64,000 bases of DNA, taken from CAVUEG01 sp963740525 (GTDB taxonomy: Bacteria > Actinomycetota > Actinomycetes > Propionibacteriales > Nocardioidaceae). How positions within the stretch are numbered: position 1 is the stretch's first letter; every line of letters starts with the position of its first letter. Of the stretch, positions 49,350 through 57,753 are shown in pieces. A model generated the notes under the pieces. It did no database searches, had not been told where the DNA came from, and saw nothing but the letters and a program-made list of their open reading frames with translations. The stretch is taken from contig CAVUEG010000006.1 of assembly GCA_963740525.1 (NCBI GenBank), forward strand, positions 1,240,001 through 1,304,000, read 5' to 3'. The translations under genes and the position numbers were made by a program.

Positions 49350-50906
49350 GTGACGGGCAAGCGTGGCGACGGCCGCCTCACGGCGGCACTCGACCCGAAC
49401 GACCGCGGACCCCAGGACGCCTGCGGTGTCTTCGGGGTCTGGGCTCCCGGCGAGGACGTGTCGAAGCTGACCTACTTCGGCCTGTACGCCCTCCAGCACC
49501 GCGGCCAGGAGTCTGCCGGCATAGCGGTCAGCAACGGCCGTCAGATCCTGGTGTACAAGGACATGGGCCTGGTCTCCCAGGTCTTCGACGAGTCGACGCT
49601 GGAGGCGCTCAAGGGCCACCTGGCGGTGGGTCACGCCCGCTACTCGACCACCGGCGCCTCGACCTGGCACAACGCACAACCGACGTTCCGGCCCACCCAG
49701 CACGGCTCCATCGCCCTGGCGCACAACGGGAACCTGATCAACACCCGAGAGCTCGCCGAGCTGGCCACCAGCCTTCCCGGCCTGAGCGGTGAGCTGGACA
49801 TCCGGATGCCGGAGCTCTCGACGAACGACACCTCCGTGGTCACGGCGCTGTTGGCGCACCACCCGGACCGGTCGCTCGAGGACAACGCGGTCGAGCTGCT
49901 CCCGAAGGTCAAGGGCGCCTTCTCCTTCGTGTGGATGGACGAGAACACCCTGTACGCCGCCCGCGACCCACAGGGCATCCGGCCGCTGGTGCTGGGCCGC
50001 CTCGAGCGAGGCTGGGTCGTCGCCTCGGAGACCGCCGCCCTCGACATCGTCGGCGCCGCGTTCGTCCGGGAGATCGAGCCCGGTGAGCTGATCGCGGTCG
50101 ATGAGAACGGTCTGCGCAGCCGGACCTTCGCGGAGCCGGTCCCCAAGCACTGTCTCTTCGAGTTCGTCTACCTCGCCCGCCCCGACACCCGCATGAGCGG
50201 GCAGCGGGTGCACAGTGTCCGGCTGGAGATCGGCCGACGTCTCGCTCGCAGCTACCCGGCGGACGCGGACCTCGTGATCCCGGTTCCGGAGTCCGGCACC
50301 CCGGCCGCCATCGGGTACGCCGAGGAGAGCGGCATCCCCTACGGGATGGGGCTGGTCAAGAACTCGTACGTCGGGCGCACCTTCATCCAGCCGAGCCAGA
50401 CGATCCGCCAGCTCGGCATCCGGCTCAAGCTGAACCCGCTCCGCGACGTGATCGAGGGCAAGCGCCTCGTCGTCGTGGACGACTCGATCGTCCGTGGCAA
50501 CACCCAGCGGGCACTGGTCCGGATGCTCAGGGAGGCCGGGGCCAAGGAGGTCCACGTGCGGATCTCGAGCCCGCCGGTCAAGTGGCCGTGCTTCTACGGG
50601 ATCGACTTCGCCACCCGCGCCGAGCTGATCGCGACCGGGCTCGCCGTGGACGACATCCGGCAGTCCATCGATGCCGACTCGCTGGCCTACGTCTCGCTCG
50701 AGGAGCTGATGGAGGCGACCTCGGTGCCGCCCACGAACCTGTGTCGCGCGTGCTTCGACGGTGAGTACCCGATCCCGCTGCCCGAGCCGGAGCTCCTGGG
50801 CAAGCACCTGCTCGAGGGCGCCGTCCTCGAGCCCACGACCGACATCGACGGCCTGGCGGCCTCGCTCGCCGGTGGTGGAGCGACCGACTCCCTCGATCGA
50901 CCCTGA
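49350..50906 (+). CDS. purF: amidophosphoribosyltransferase
   Basis: 518 aa. The catalytic N-terminal Cys is Cys25 in ACGVFGVW, so a 24-residue propeptide is removed. The glutaminase has YALQHRGQESAGIA and GHARYSTTG. The PRPP loop is VVVDDSIVRGNTQRAL. Cys in KHCLFEFVY and in NLCRACFDG can hold the 4Fe-4S cluster of the Bacillus-type enzyme. It makes phosphoribosylamine, the committed step. GTG 49350 is chosen because it begins the propeptide and follows TAGACT-N7. purM follows 16 nt later behind its own AAGGAG ribosome-binding site. Confidence 0.96.
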   Translation: MTGKRGDGRLTAALDPNDRGPQDACGVFGVWAPGEDVSKLTYFGLYALQHRGQESAGIAVSNGRQILVYKDMGLVSQVFDESTLEALKGHLAVGHARYSTTGASTWHNAQPTFRPTQHGSIALAHNGNLINTRELAELATSLPGLSGELDIRMPELSTNDTSVVTALLAHHPDRSLEDNAVELLPKVKGAFSFVWMDENTLYAARDPQGIRPLVLGRLERGWVVASETAALDIVGAAFVREIEPGELIAVDENGLRSRTFAEPVPKHCLFEFVYLARPDTRMSGQRVHSVRLEIGRRLARSYPADADLVIPVPESGTPAAIGYAEESGIPYGMGLVKNSYVGRTFIQPSQTIRQLGIRLKLNPLRDVIEGKRLVVVDDSIVRGNTQRALVRMLREAGAKEVHVRISSPPVKWPCFYGIDFATRAELIATGLAVDDIRQSIDADSLAYVSLEELMEATSVPPTNLCRACFDGEYPIPLPEPELLGKHLLEGAVLEPTTDIDGLAASLAGGGATDSLDRP

Positions 50907-50922
50907 TCCTTCAAGGAGCCTC

Positions 50923-51993
50923 ATGAGCGACCACCCCGGCGCGACCTACGAAGCCGCCGGCGTCTCGATCGACGCCGGTGACAAGGCCATCGAGCTGATG
51001 AAGGTCTGGGTGGACCGGGCCAGGCGCCCCGAGGTGATCGGGGGGATCGGCGGATTCGCGGGCCTCTTCGACGCGTCGGCGCTGAAGGACTTCGACCGTC
51101 CGCTGCTGGCGTCCTCCGCCGACGGGGTCGGCACCAAGGTGGCGATCGCCCAGGCGATGGACGTGCACGACACGATCGGCCTCGACCTCGTCGGGATGCT
51201 GGTCGACGACCTGGTCGTGTGCGGCGCCGAGCCGCTCTTCCTGACCGACTACATCGCCACCGGCCGGGTCGTCCCCGAGCGGATCGCGGCCATCGTGAAG
51301 GGCATCGCCGAGGGCTGTGTCCAGGCGGGGTGTGCGCTCGTGGGTGGAGAGACCGCCGAGCACCCGGGCCTGCTCGAGCCTGATGAGTACGACCTGGCCG
51401 GCTCCACGACGGGGGTCGTCGAGGCCCAGAAGCTGCTAGGTCCCGGCCGGGTCCGTCCCGGCGACCAGGTCGTGGCGATGGCCTCGAGCGGGCTGCACGC
51501 CAACGGCTACTCGCTGGTGCGGCACGTCCTGCTCGAGCAGACAGGCTGGGCTCTGGACCGCGATGTGCCCGAGCTCGGGCGCACGCTCGGTGAGGAGCTT
51601 CTCGAGCCCACCCGTATCTACGCGAAGGCCTGCCTCGACCTGGCCCGCACCACCGCCACACATGCCATGTCACACGTGACCGGCGGCGGGTTGGCGGAGA
51701 ACCTCCAGCGGGTGATGCCCGAAGAGCTCATGGCCTCGATCGACCGGGCCACCTGGACGCCGCAGCCCGTCTTCGACCTGGTGCGCGAGGTCGGCAAGGT
51801 CGAGCGTCCGGGCCTCGAGCGGACCCTCAACTGCGGGGTCGGCATGGTCGCCGTGACCGCTCCGGAGCACGCCGACCGGGCGGTGGAGGTCCTGGCTTCC
51901 CACGGCGTGCATGCCTGGGTCTGCGGAGAGGTGGCCCCCGCCACCGACGACCTGGGCGGACGCGTCCTCCTGCACGGCAACCACCCCTCCTGA
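50923..51993 (+). CDS. purM: AIR synthetase (FGAM cyclo-ligase)
   Basis: 356 aa. Motifs: YEAAGVSIDAGDKAIELMK at the start, LLASSADGVGTKVAIAQAM, ALVGGETAEHPGLL, MASSGLHANGYSLVR, and SHVTGGGLAENLQRV. It closes the imidazole ring to form AIR. AAGGAG precedes the ATG. It is the second gene of purF-purM; DUF3073 follows 140 nt later. Confidence 0.97.
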   Translation: MSDHPGATYEAAGVSIDAGDKAIELMKVWVDRARRPEVIGGIGGFAGLFDASALKDFDRPLLASSADGVGTKVAIAQAMDVHDTIGLDLVGMLVDDLVVCGAEPLFLTDYIATGRVVPERIAAIVKGIAEGCVQAGCALVGGETAEHPGLLEPDEYDLAGSTTGVVEAQKLLGPGRVRPGDQVVAMASSGLHANGYSLVRHVLLEQTGWALDRDVPELGRTLGEELLEPTRIYAKACLDLARTTATHAMSHVTGGGLAENLQRVMPEELMASIDRATWTPQPVFDLVREVGKVERPGLERTLNCGVGMVAVTAPEHADRAVEVLASHGVHAWVCGEVAPATDDLGGRVLLHGNHPS

Positions 51994-52132
51994 CGCTCGA
52001 GAACCCGAGCAGAACGCCCAGGAGGTGCCGCGTGCGGGACCGAAGGGTGGGCCCGAGTGTGCGCGATCATCCACCGGGCAGGTAACGTTGTGCCCACGAG
52101 ATACGGACACGATTTTCGAGGGGGTCGACCCT

Positions 52133-52339
52133 ATGGGGCGCGGCCGTGCAAAGGCTAAGCAGACCAAGGTTGCCCGCGACCTGAAGTACCGGACCCAAGA
52201 GACGGACTTCACCGCGCTGCAACGAGAGCTGCATGGTGGCGAGTCACCCCCGGGCGCGAGCCCGGGCGAGGCCGCCGAGACCGACACGCCCGAGGACTCC
52301 GACGAGTGGTCGGACTACTCCGAGGTCAGTCGGGACTGA
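52133..52339 (+). CDS. DUF3073 domain protein
   Basis: 68 aa. MGRGRAKAKQTKVARDLKYRTQETDFTALQREL is the conserved DUF3073 N-terminus, followed by an acidic tail (about 40-68). It is a small actinobacterial protein of unknown function usually found just after purM, as here. ATG 52133 has GAGGGGG about 8 nt upstream; a TAACGT at 52083-52088 is a likely -10 box. Confidence 0.9.
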   Translation: MGRGRAKAKQTKVARDLKYRTQETDFTALQRELHGGESPPGASPGEAAETDTPEDSDEWSDYSEVSRD

Positions 52340-52381
52340 CCCCGGAGTCGCTTCGCCGCGACCCTGCGCTCAGCGCCCGGC

Positions 52382-53476
52382 TCAGCTTCCGCTGAGCCAG
52401 ATCCCGCGAAGTCGGCCGACCTCGGTCATCCGGCGCTCCGCCAGCCGGTCCGCGGCCACGGCCGGGGGCACGCCTTCCTCACGGGCGAGCGCGAAGACCC
52501 GCTTGGTGGTGTCGAAGATTCCCGCGGCACGCTGTTTGGCGCGCTCGAACGAGAAGCCCTCGAGCTCGTCGGCGACCTGGATCAGCCCACCGGAGTTCAC
52601 GCAGTAGTCGGGCGCGTAGAGGATGCCTCGGTCGGCCAGGCTCTTCTCGATGCCAGGGTGCGCGAGCTGGTTGTTCGCGGCGCCGCAGACGATCTTGGCG
52701 GTCAGCTGCTCCACCACGTCGTCGGTGAGCGCTCCGCCGAGCGCGCACGGCGCGTAGGCGTCCAACTCGGTGGCGACGAGGGCCTCGGTGTCCGCGACGA
52801 CGCGTACACCGGGGTTCAGCTCCTTGACCCGGGCCACCGCCTCGTCGCTCACGTCGGTGATCACGACGTGCGCACCGTCCTCGATCAGGTGGTTGACCAG
52901 GTGGTGACCGACCTTGCCGACCCCGGCCACGCCGACGGTCCGGCCCTGCAGGGTCGGGGAGCCCCAGGTCGCCTCCGCAGCCGCGCGCATACCCTCGAAT
53001 ACTCCGTACGCCGTGAGGACGGAGGAGTCGCCCGCGCCGCCGTGCGCCACTGTGCGACCGGTCACGTAGGAGCACTCTCGCGCCACCTGGTCCATGTCGA
53101 CGCTGTAGGTGCCGACGTCGCAAGCGGTGTAGTAGCGCCCGGCAAGGGACTGGACGAACCGGCCGTAGGCGCGAAGCAGGCCCTCGGACTTGATCGCGGC
53201 GGGATCACCGATGATGACCGCCTTGCCGCCGCCGAGGTCGAGGCCGGCGAGCGCGGCCTTGTACGACATGCCGCGGGAGAGGTTGAGGACGTCCTCGAGC
53301 GCGTCCTGCTCGTTGGCGTAGGGGTAGAAGCGGGTGCCGCCGAGGGCGGGGCCGAGCGCCGTGGAGTGGATGGCGATGATCGCGCGGAGGCCACTGGCCT
53401 CGTCGTGACAGTGGACGACCTGCTCATGGCCTGCGAGGCGTTCGAAGACGCCGGGGGCTTCTCCGGGGTGGGTCAC
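52382..53476 (-). CDS. vdh: valine/leucine-type amino acid dehydrogenase
   Basis: 364 aa of the Glu/Leu/Phe/Val dehydrogenase family. The catalytic loop is [15 protein letters not shown] with the Lys; the NAD-binding Rossmann loop is [35 protein letters not shown] and [18 protein letters not shown] are further signatures. It oxidatively deaminates branched-chain amino acids. In Streptomyces vdh lies beside bldC, as here, which supports valine as substrate. The GTG has AAAGG upstream. The end lies 42 nt from DUF3073. Confidence 0.9.
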   Translation of the reverse strand: MTHPGEAPGVFERLAGHEQVVHCHDEASGLRAIIAIHSTALGPALGGTRFYPYANEQDALEDVLNLSRGMSYKAALAGLDLGGGKAVIIGDPAAIKSEGLLRAYGRFVQSLAGRYYTACDVGTYSVDMDQVARECSYVTGRTVAHGGAGDSSVLTAYGVFEGMRAAAEATWGSPTLQGRTVGVAGVGKVGHHLVNHLIEDGAHVVITDVSDEAVARVKELNPGVRVVADTEALVATELDAYAPCALGGALTDDVVEQLTAKIVCGAANNQLAHPGIEKSLADRGILYAPDYCVNSGGLIQVADELEGFSFERAKQRAAGIFDTTKRVFALAREEGVPPAVAADRLAERRMTEVGRLRGIWLSGS

Positions 53477-53642
53477 GGTGGTGACCTTTCAGTGACGGGG
53501 CGTGCCGGGGGTGATGGCTCGCCGTGCGGGCTGGACCACTGGGGTGGTGTGGTTCACGTTCACCAGCCTAGATCGTGCGGGTAGGGAGTACCGTGCCGAG
53601 GGCGCGTTGCGTCCTTTACGCACCATTTCGGCGAAAGGTGTG

Positions 53643-53658
53643 CGGGACCTAGGTCCCG
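53643..53658. promoter_or_regulatory. 16-bp perfect palindrome upstream of bldC
   Basis: CGGGACCTAGGTCCCG is a perfect palindrome 82 nt before bldC. Two further inverted repeats lie nearby: TGCGT-N5-ACGCA (53608-53622) and GACGC-TCGG-GCGTC (53692-53705). A binding site for a regulator is likely; no known consensus was matched. Confidence 0.5.
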
Positions 53659-53740
53659 ATGTCATGCTTCTTGTCAAGTACCGGGGAAAGAGACGCTCGG
53701 GCGTCACGTGAACCGCGCAGACGATGGAAAGAGGGTCCGC

Positions 53741-53959
53741 ATGAACGTGCGTCCGGCTGAGTCCGAACCTCTGCTCACGCCTGCCGAAGTCGCCGCCATG
53801 TTCCGGGTTGACCCGAAAACGGTCACCCGTTGGGCAAAGGCCGGCAAGTTGAGTTCGATCAGGACTCTGGGGGGTCATCGGCGCTACCGTGAGTCTGAGG
53901 TCCGTGAGCTCTTGAGGGGCATGAGCCCAGATCACAGACAAGACGTGTCGCGAGGCTGA
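53741..53959 (+). CDS. bldC: BldC-type developmental regulator
   Basis: 72 aa. EPLLTPAEVAAMFRVDPKTVTRWAKAGKLSSIRTLGGHRRYRESEVRELL is almost identical to Streptomyces BldC, a MerR-like winged-HTH protein without a ligand domain that delays development. GAGGG precedes ATG 53741; an upstream GTG would add 11 residues. In Streptomyces it controls sporulation genes; many non-sporulating actinobacteria also keep it. It is flanked by vdh and a strong terminator. Confidence 0.95.
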   Translation: MNVRPAESEPLLTPAEVAAMFRVDPKTVTRWAKAGKLSSIRTLGGHRRYRESEVRELLRGMSPDHRQDVSRG

Positions 53960-53983
53960 AGCCTCCCGCACATCCGCTTTCAC

Positions 53984-54014
53984 CATGAAGGGGTCGGCCT
54001 GGCGGTCGGCCCCT

Positions 54015-54019
<5 letters not shown>
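53984..54019. terminator. 16-bp terminator hairpin between bldC and echA
   Basis: CATGAAGGGGTCGGCC pairs with GGTCGGCCCCTTCATG with two G-T wobbles and a TGGC loop. The first 10 pairs are perfect. It ends bldC transcripts and, on the minus strand, overlaps the last codons of the crotonase gene, so it may serve both. Confidence 0.75.
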
Positions 54020-54818
<799 letters not shown>

Positions 54819-56039
54819 CTACTGCAGCGTCATCCGGGGCTCTCCGGACACGAGGCCGGTCCCCGCGACGACGCACTTGCCGCTTCGGGGGGCGCCGCCG
54901 TTCCAGGCCTGTCGCACACAGGACCGGGTGGCCAGCTGCCCCCAGTAGTTCGGGTGCAGTGACTCCTGGATGTAGTAGGGGCTGCTCCCGGCCGTGGTGA
55001 CGGTGCGGATCTGGTTGACCCACTCGGTCTTGTCGACCGCTCCGGTCTGCGTCCAGCTGGTCAGGCCCTTCTCTTCGTACAGGCCGACGGTGTTCTCGCA
55101 GAGCCTCCGCCCGTTGAAGGCCGTGGCCAGGTCGAGGGTCCGGGAGTTGCTGATCCCGGCCGACGTGATCGCGCCGAAGACGGTGCTGTTGATCGTGGGA
55201 AGAGCGGAGTTGTTGGCCCAGTTGACGTCGGCGTCCCAGAAGCCGCAGCCGCCGGTGTCCTGTCGGGTGTAGCCACTCTGGGAGTACCGCATGCCCGAGG
55301 AGGCGGGCAGCGGCGACGGATAGTTCTGGACGAGCATCGACCAGGCGGTGTCCGCGTAGCCCGCGTTGCGCATCGCGGTGCGGACGTTCTGCAGCGCGGT
55401 GGCGATGTGGGCCTTGACCGTGGCGATGTTCGTCGAGGTGAAGTTCGCCGTCACCGAGCTGTCGTCGTTGCAGTAGTCCTTGGCCCAGCTGGGGGAGTAG
55501 AGGAAGTCGGCCACGCAGCTCTGGACGATCGAGCCGAAGTTGAAGTCGTTGCCGCCGATCGACACCGCAACCATCTTCACGTTGTGGGTCGTGGCGAACT
55601 GTTGCAGCGCCTTGGCCTGTCCCACCTGCCCGGCTCCGTTGTCGTAGAAGTCGAGACCGGGCTTGAAGTAGCCGTTGGAGTCGGTGAACGTCGAGGTGCG
55701 GGCGCCCGAGCAGGCCAGGTTGGCCCCACTGACACCGCCGCCGATGAACACTTCCGCGGACTTGCTGCGGTGGCACCGCGGGATCACCTCGGCGGTGTTC
55801 CCGGCGTTGTCGAAGTACGCCGTGCCGCCCAGTGCGTCGGCGTAGGCACTGGAGACGTTCGAGCTGCCGGCCCAGCGGCCCGCCTCGCCCGAGATGTAGC
55901 TGTCGCCGACCGAGACCACCCAGGGTGACCCGGCGCCGGGCCCGTCTGCCTGGGCGGGTGGGGTCGCAAATGCGAGCCCGACCCCGATCAGGGCGAGGGC
56001 GGACAGGATGGAGGCGAATCTCCGGGACTGACGCTTCAT
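54819..56039 (-). CDS. secreted SGNH/GDSL hydrolase
   Basis: 406 aa. The signal peptide MKRQSRRFASILSALALIGVGLAFATPPAQA is followed by block I SVGDSYISGEAGRW (Ser), block II SGANLACSGA (Gly), block III IGGNDFNF (Asn), and block V ESLHPNYWGQ (Asp/His). The length and Cys content resemble Streptomyces phospholipase A2/lipase-type GDSL enzymes. It would cleave lipids or esters outside the cell. GAGGAG precedes the ATG. Confidence 0.9.
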   Translation of the reverse strand: MKRQSRRFASILSALALIGVGLAFATPPAQADGPGAGSPWVVSVGDSYISGEAGRWAGSSNVSSAYADALGGTAYFDNAGNTAEVIPRCHRSKSAEVFIGGGVSGANLACSGARTSTFTDSNGYFKPGLDFYDNGAGQVGQAKALQQFATTHNVKMVAVSIGGNDFNFGSIVQSCVADFLYSPSWAKDYCNDDSSVTANFTSTNIATVKAHIATALQNVRTAMRNAGYADTAWSMLVQNYPSPLPASSGMRYSQSGYTRQDTGGCGFWDADVNWANNSALPTINSTVFGAITSAGISNSRTLDLATAFNGRRLCENTVGLYEEKGLTSWTQTGAVDKTEWVNQIRTVTTAGSSPYYIQESLHPNYWGQLATRSCVRQAWNGGAPRSGKCVVAGTGLVSGEPRMTLQ

Positions 56040-56100
56040 GGCACTCCTCGTGCGCTCGTCCCTCCCCAGACTCCGCCATGGAGCCTCGGGAAACGTAGCG

Positions 56101-56128
56101 GCTGGCTCCGTGTTTGGGAACAGCCAGC
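56101..56128 (-). terminator. terminator hairpin of the cstR operon
   Basis: GCTGGCT and AGCCAGC form a perfect 7-bp stem with a 14-nt loop, just after the cstR stop codon on the minus strand. Confidence 0.45.
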
Positions 56129-56156
56129 AAGAAGTCGCGCCGGAGGAGTCGGATCC

Positions 56157-56426
56157 TCAGGCGAGCGAGAGGAAGAGCTTCTCCATCTTCTTCACGTCCA
56201 TGCTGTCGATGCCCTCGCCGGCGGTCAGACACTGCTGGAGGCCGCTGGCCACGATGGCGAAGCCGGCCCGGTCGAGCGCCCGGGATACAGCCGCGAGCTG
56301 GGTGACCACGTCCTCACAGTCGCGGTTCTCCTGCAGCATCCGGAGCACGCCTGCCAGCTGACCCTGAGCACGCTTGATCCGGTTGATCACCGGGGCCATC
56401 TCGTCCTGATCGAGTTCCATGGTCAA
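56157..56426 (-). CDS. cstR: CsoR/RcnR-family sensor, CstR-like
   Basis: 89 aa, all-helical. NRIKRAQGQLAGVLRMLQENRDCEDVVTQLAAVSRALDRA is the DUF156 signature. Cys37 and Cys66 are kept, but the position that holds His in copper-sensing CsoR is Gly62, as in persulfide-sensing CstR, not copper CsoR. With rhodanese, persulfide dioxygenase and TauE/SafE genes across the promoter, per- or polysulfide sensing is likely. It overlaps the DUF302 gene by 4 nt (ATGA) and is the third gene of the minus-strand operon. Confidence 0.75.
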   Translation of the reverse strand: MTMELDQDEMAPVINRIKRAQGQLAGVLRMLQENRDCEDVVTQLAAVSRALDRAGFAIVASGLQQCLTAGEGIDSMDVKKMEKLFLSLA

Positions 56427-56869
56427 GCCGTTCTGGTCGCGGCGGTGGCGGGCGTCTGCAGGCTTGCGAAGGCGGCGTTGAGCCGCTCTTTCGCGTCGGA
56501 CGCCACGTCGCGCACGGCCTGGGCCCGGTCACTGCCCTGGTCATCGTGGTCGTCGGCGAGGGTTGTCATGGTGTCGGGGTCGAGCGCCTCGACGATCGTC
56601 GTCTCGGCATCGAGGGACCTGACCACCACGTTGCACGGCAGCAGGGCGCCGATCGAGGGGTCGGCCTGGAGGGCGGCGTACGCCAGGGGCGGACGGCAGG
56701 CGCCGAGGATCAGCTGGGGCGCGATGTCGACGCCGAGCTTCTCCTTGAGGGCGCCGGCGAGGTCGATCTCGGTGAGGATCCCGAAGCCCTGCTCGGACAA
56801 CGCCTCCCGGACCGCCTCTACGGTCTCGTCGTGCGGGCGGTCGAGCGTGGTGCTGATCGTGTAGCTCAT
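56423..56869 (-). CDS. DUF302 protein
   Basis: 148 aa. SYTISTTLDRPHDETVEAVREALSEQGFGILTEIDL and GACRPPLAYAALQADPSIGALLPCNVVVR are typical of DUF302, a small alpha/beta family often beside sulfur or redox genes; a Cys (GAC) and another (LPC) could be redox-active. The acidic C-terminus is variable. It overlaps the thioredoxin and cstR genes by 4 nt each, so the three are tightly coupled. Confidence 0.85.
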   Translation of the reverse strand: MSYTISTTLDRPHDETVEAVREALSEQGFGILTEIDLAGALKEKLGVDIAPQLILGACRPPLAYAALQADPSIGALLPCNVVVRSLDAETTIVEALDPDTMTTLADDHDDQGSDRAQAVRDVASDAKERLNAAFASLQTPATAATRTA

Positions 56870-57261
56870 CCGGTCGCTCCAGTCTCGTCGGGGGTGTTCT
56901 CGGCCTGGGCCGCCGCGACCTCGGCACGCAGCGCCTCGACGTCGAGGTCGCGGATGGCCGAGACCAGCTCGTCGAGTGCCGCAGGGGGCAGTGCGCCGGG
57001 CTGTGAGAAGACCAGCGAGCCGTCCTTGAACGCCATCAGCGTCGGGATCGACGTGATCTGCGCGGCGGCTGCCAGGCTCTGCTCCGCCTCGGTGTCGACC
57101 TTGGCGAAGGTGATGTCGGGGTTCGCGTCAGCGGCGCGCTCGTACGTCGGGGCGAACTGGCGACAGGGTCCGCACCACTCCGCCCAGAAGTCGACGAAGA
57201 CGATGTCGTTCTCGCTGAGGGTGCGCTCGAAGTTCTCCACACCCATCTCGATGGTGGCCAC
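56866..57261 (-). CDS. thioredoxin
   Basis: 131 aa. The thioredoxin fold with the active site WCGPC in FWAEWCGPCRQFAPTYERA, a cis-Pro in SIPTLMAF, and a C-terminal extension of about 25 aa (after residue 105, rich in Ala and Glu). It is the first gene of the minus-strand sulfur operon, so it likely reduces persulfide or protein disulfides made there. The ATG at 57261 follows GAGGAGAACC. Confidence 0.93.
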   Translation of the reverse strand: MATIEMGVENFERTLSENDIVFVDFWAEWCGPCRQFAPTYERAADANPDITFAKVDTEAEQSLAAAAQITSIPTLMAFKDGSLVFSQPGALPPAALDELVSAIRDLDVEALRAEVAAAQAENTPDETGATG

Positions 57262-57299
57262 TGGTTCTCCTCTCGATGGATCCTGGGCGTCGGTTTTGA

Positions 57300-57305
57300 A
57301 CCATA
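57300..57305 (-). promoter_or_regulatory. -10 element TATGGT of the thioredoxin-cstR operon
   Basis: On the minus strand TATGGT overlaps the operator copy at 57303-57318, so a bound repressor would cover it. The -35 region is not clear. Confidence 0.5.
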
Positions 57306-57318
57306 CCCCCAGGGGTGT
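57303..57318. promoter_or_regulatory. CstR/CsoR-type operator, copy 1
   Basis: ATACCCCCAGGGGTGT is a near-palindrome with the ATACCCC-GGGG pattern typical of CsoR/CstR sites. Its centre is 31 bp from copy 2. Confidence 0.75.
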
Positions 57319-57333
57319 TACGTTCGATCGTAC

Positions 57334-57349
57334 ATACCCCCCTAGGTAT
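57334..57349. promoter_or_regulatory. CstR/CsoR-type operator, copy 2
   Basis: ATACCCCCCTAGGTAT, on the side of the rhodanese gene. It overlaps the TATGAT -10 box at 57347-57352. Confidence 0.75.
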
Positions 57350-57352
57350 GAT
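57347..57352 (+). promoter_or_regulatory. -10 element TATGAT of the rhodanese-cstB operon
   Basis: TATGAT differs from the consensus TATAAT at one position and would start transcription near 57359. It lies within the end of operator copy 2. Confidence 0.6.
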
Positions 57353-57384
57353 CAAACTGCCGATCCGGGAAGGATGCCCCACTG

Positions 57385-57720
57385 ATGTTCAGTAGTACAC
57401 CCGAGGTCGAGGTCGACCACCTGGCCGGTGCGCTCGAGGACGGCGCTGTCGTCGTCGACGTGCGCGAGCCGGCCGAGTACGCCGACGGCCACGTGCCCGG
57501 CGCCATCCTGGTCCCGATGGGCCAGCTTCCCTCGCGTCTCCACGAGCTCGACCGGTCCTCGGACCACTTCCTGATCTGCGCCTCCGGCGGCCGGAGCTCG
57601 GCCATGGCCGACTTCCTGGGCCAGGCCGGATTCAAGGCGAGGTCCGTCGCCGGTGGCACCTCAGCCTGGGTCCGATCGGGGCGCCCGATCGTGGTCGGGA
57701 TGCTTCCGACCAGCAACTGA
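57385..57720 (+). CDS. single-domain rhodanese
   Basis: 111 aa. VVVDVREPAEYADGHVPGAILVP and the active-site Cys loop LICASGGRSSAMA. It transfers sulfane sulfur from a persulfide to an acceptor in the cytosol. GGGAAGG precedes the ATG. First gene of the plus-strand sulfur operon, 33 nt before the cstB-like gene. Confidence 0.93.
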   Translation: MFSSTPEVEVDHLAGALEDGAVVVDVREPAEYADGHVPGAILVPMGQLPSRLHELDRSSDHFLICASGGRSSAMADFLGQAGFKARSVAGGTSAWVRSGRPIVVGMLPTSN

Positions 57721-57753
57721 CCCGACCAGACCGCCAGACCTACGGAGGACACC

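Noticed and set aside
53502..53711. 69-codon frame between vdh and bldC
   Set aside because: No ribosome-binding site, contains the palindrome and crosses the likely promoters.
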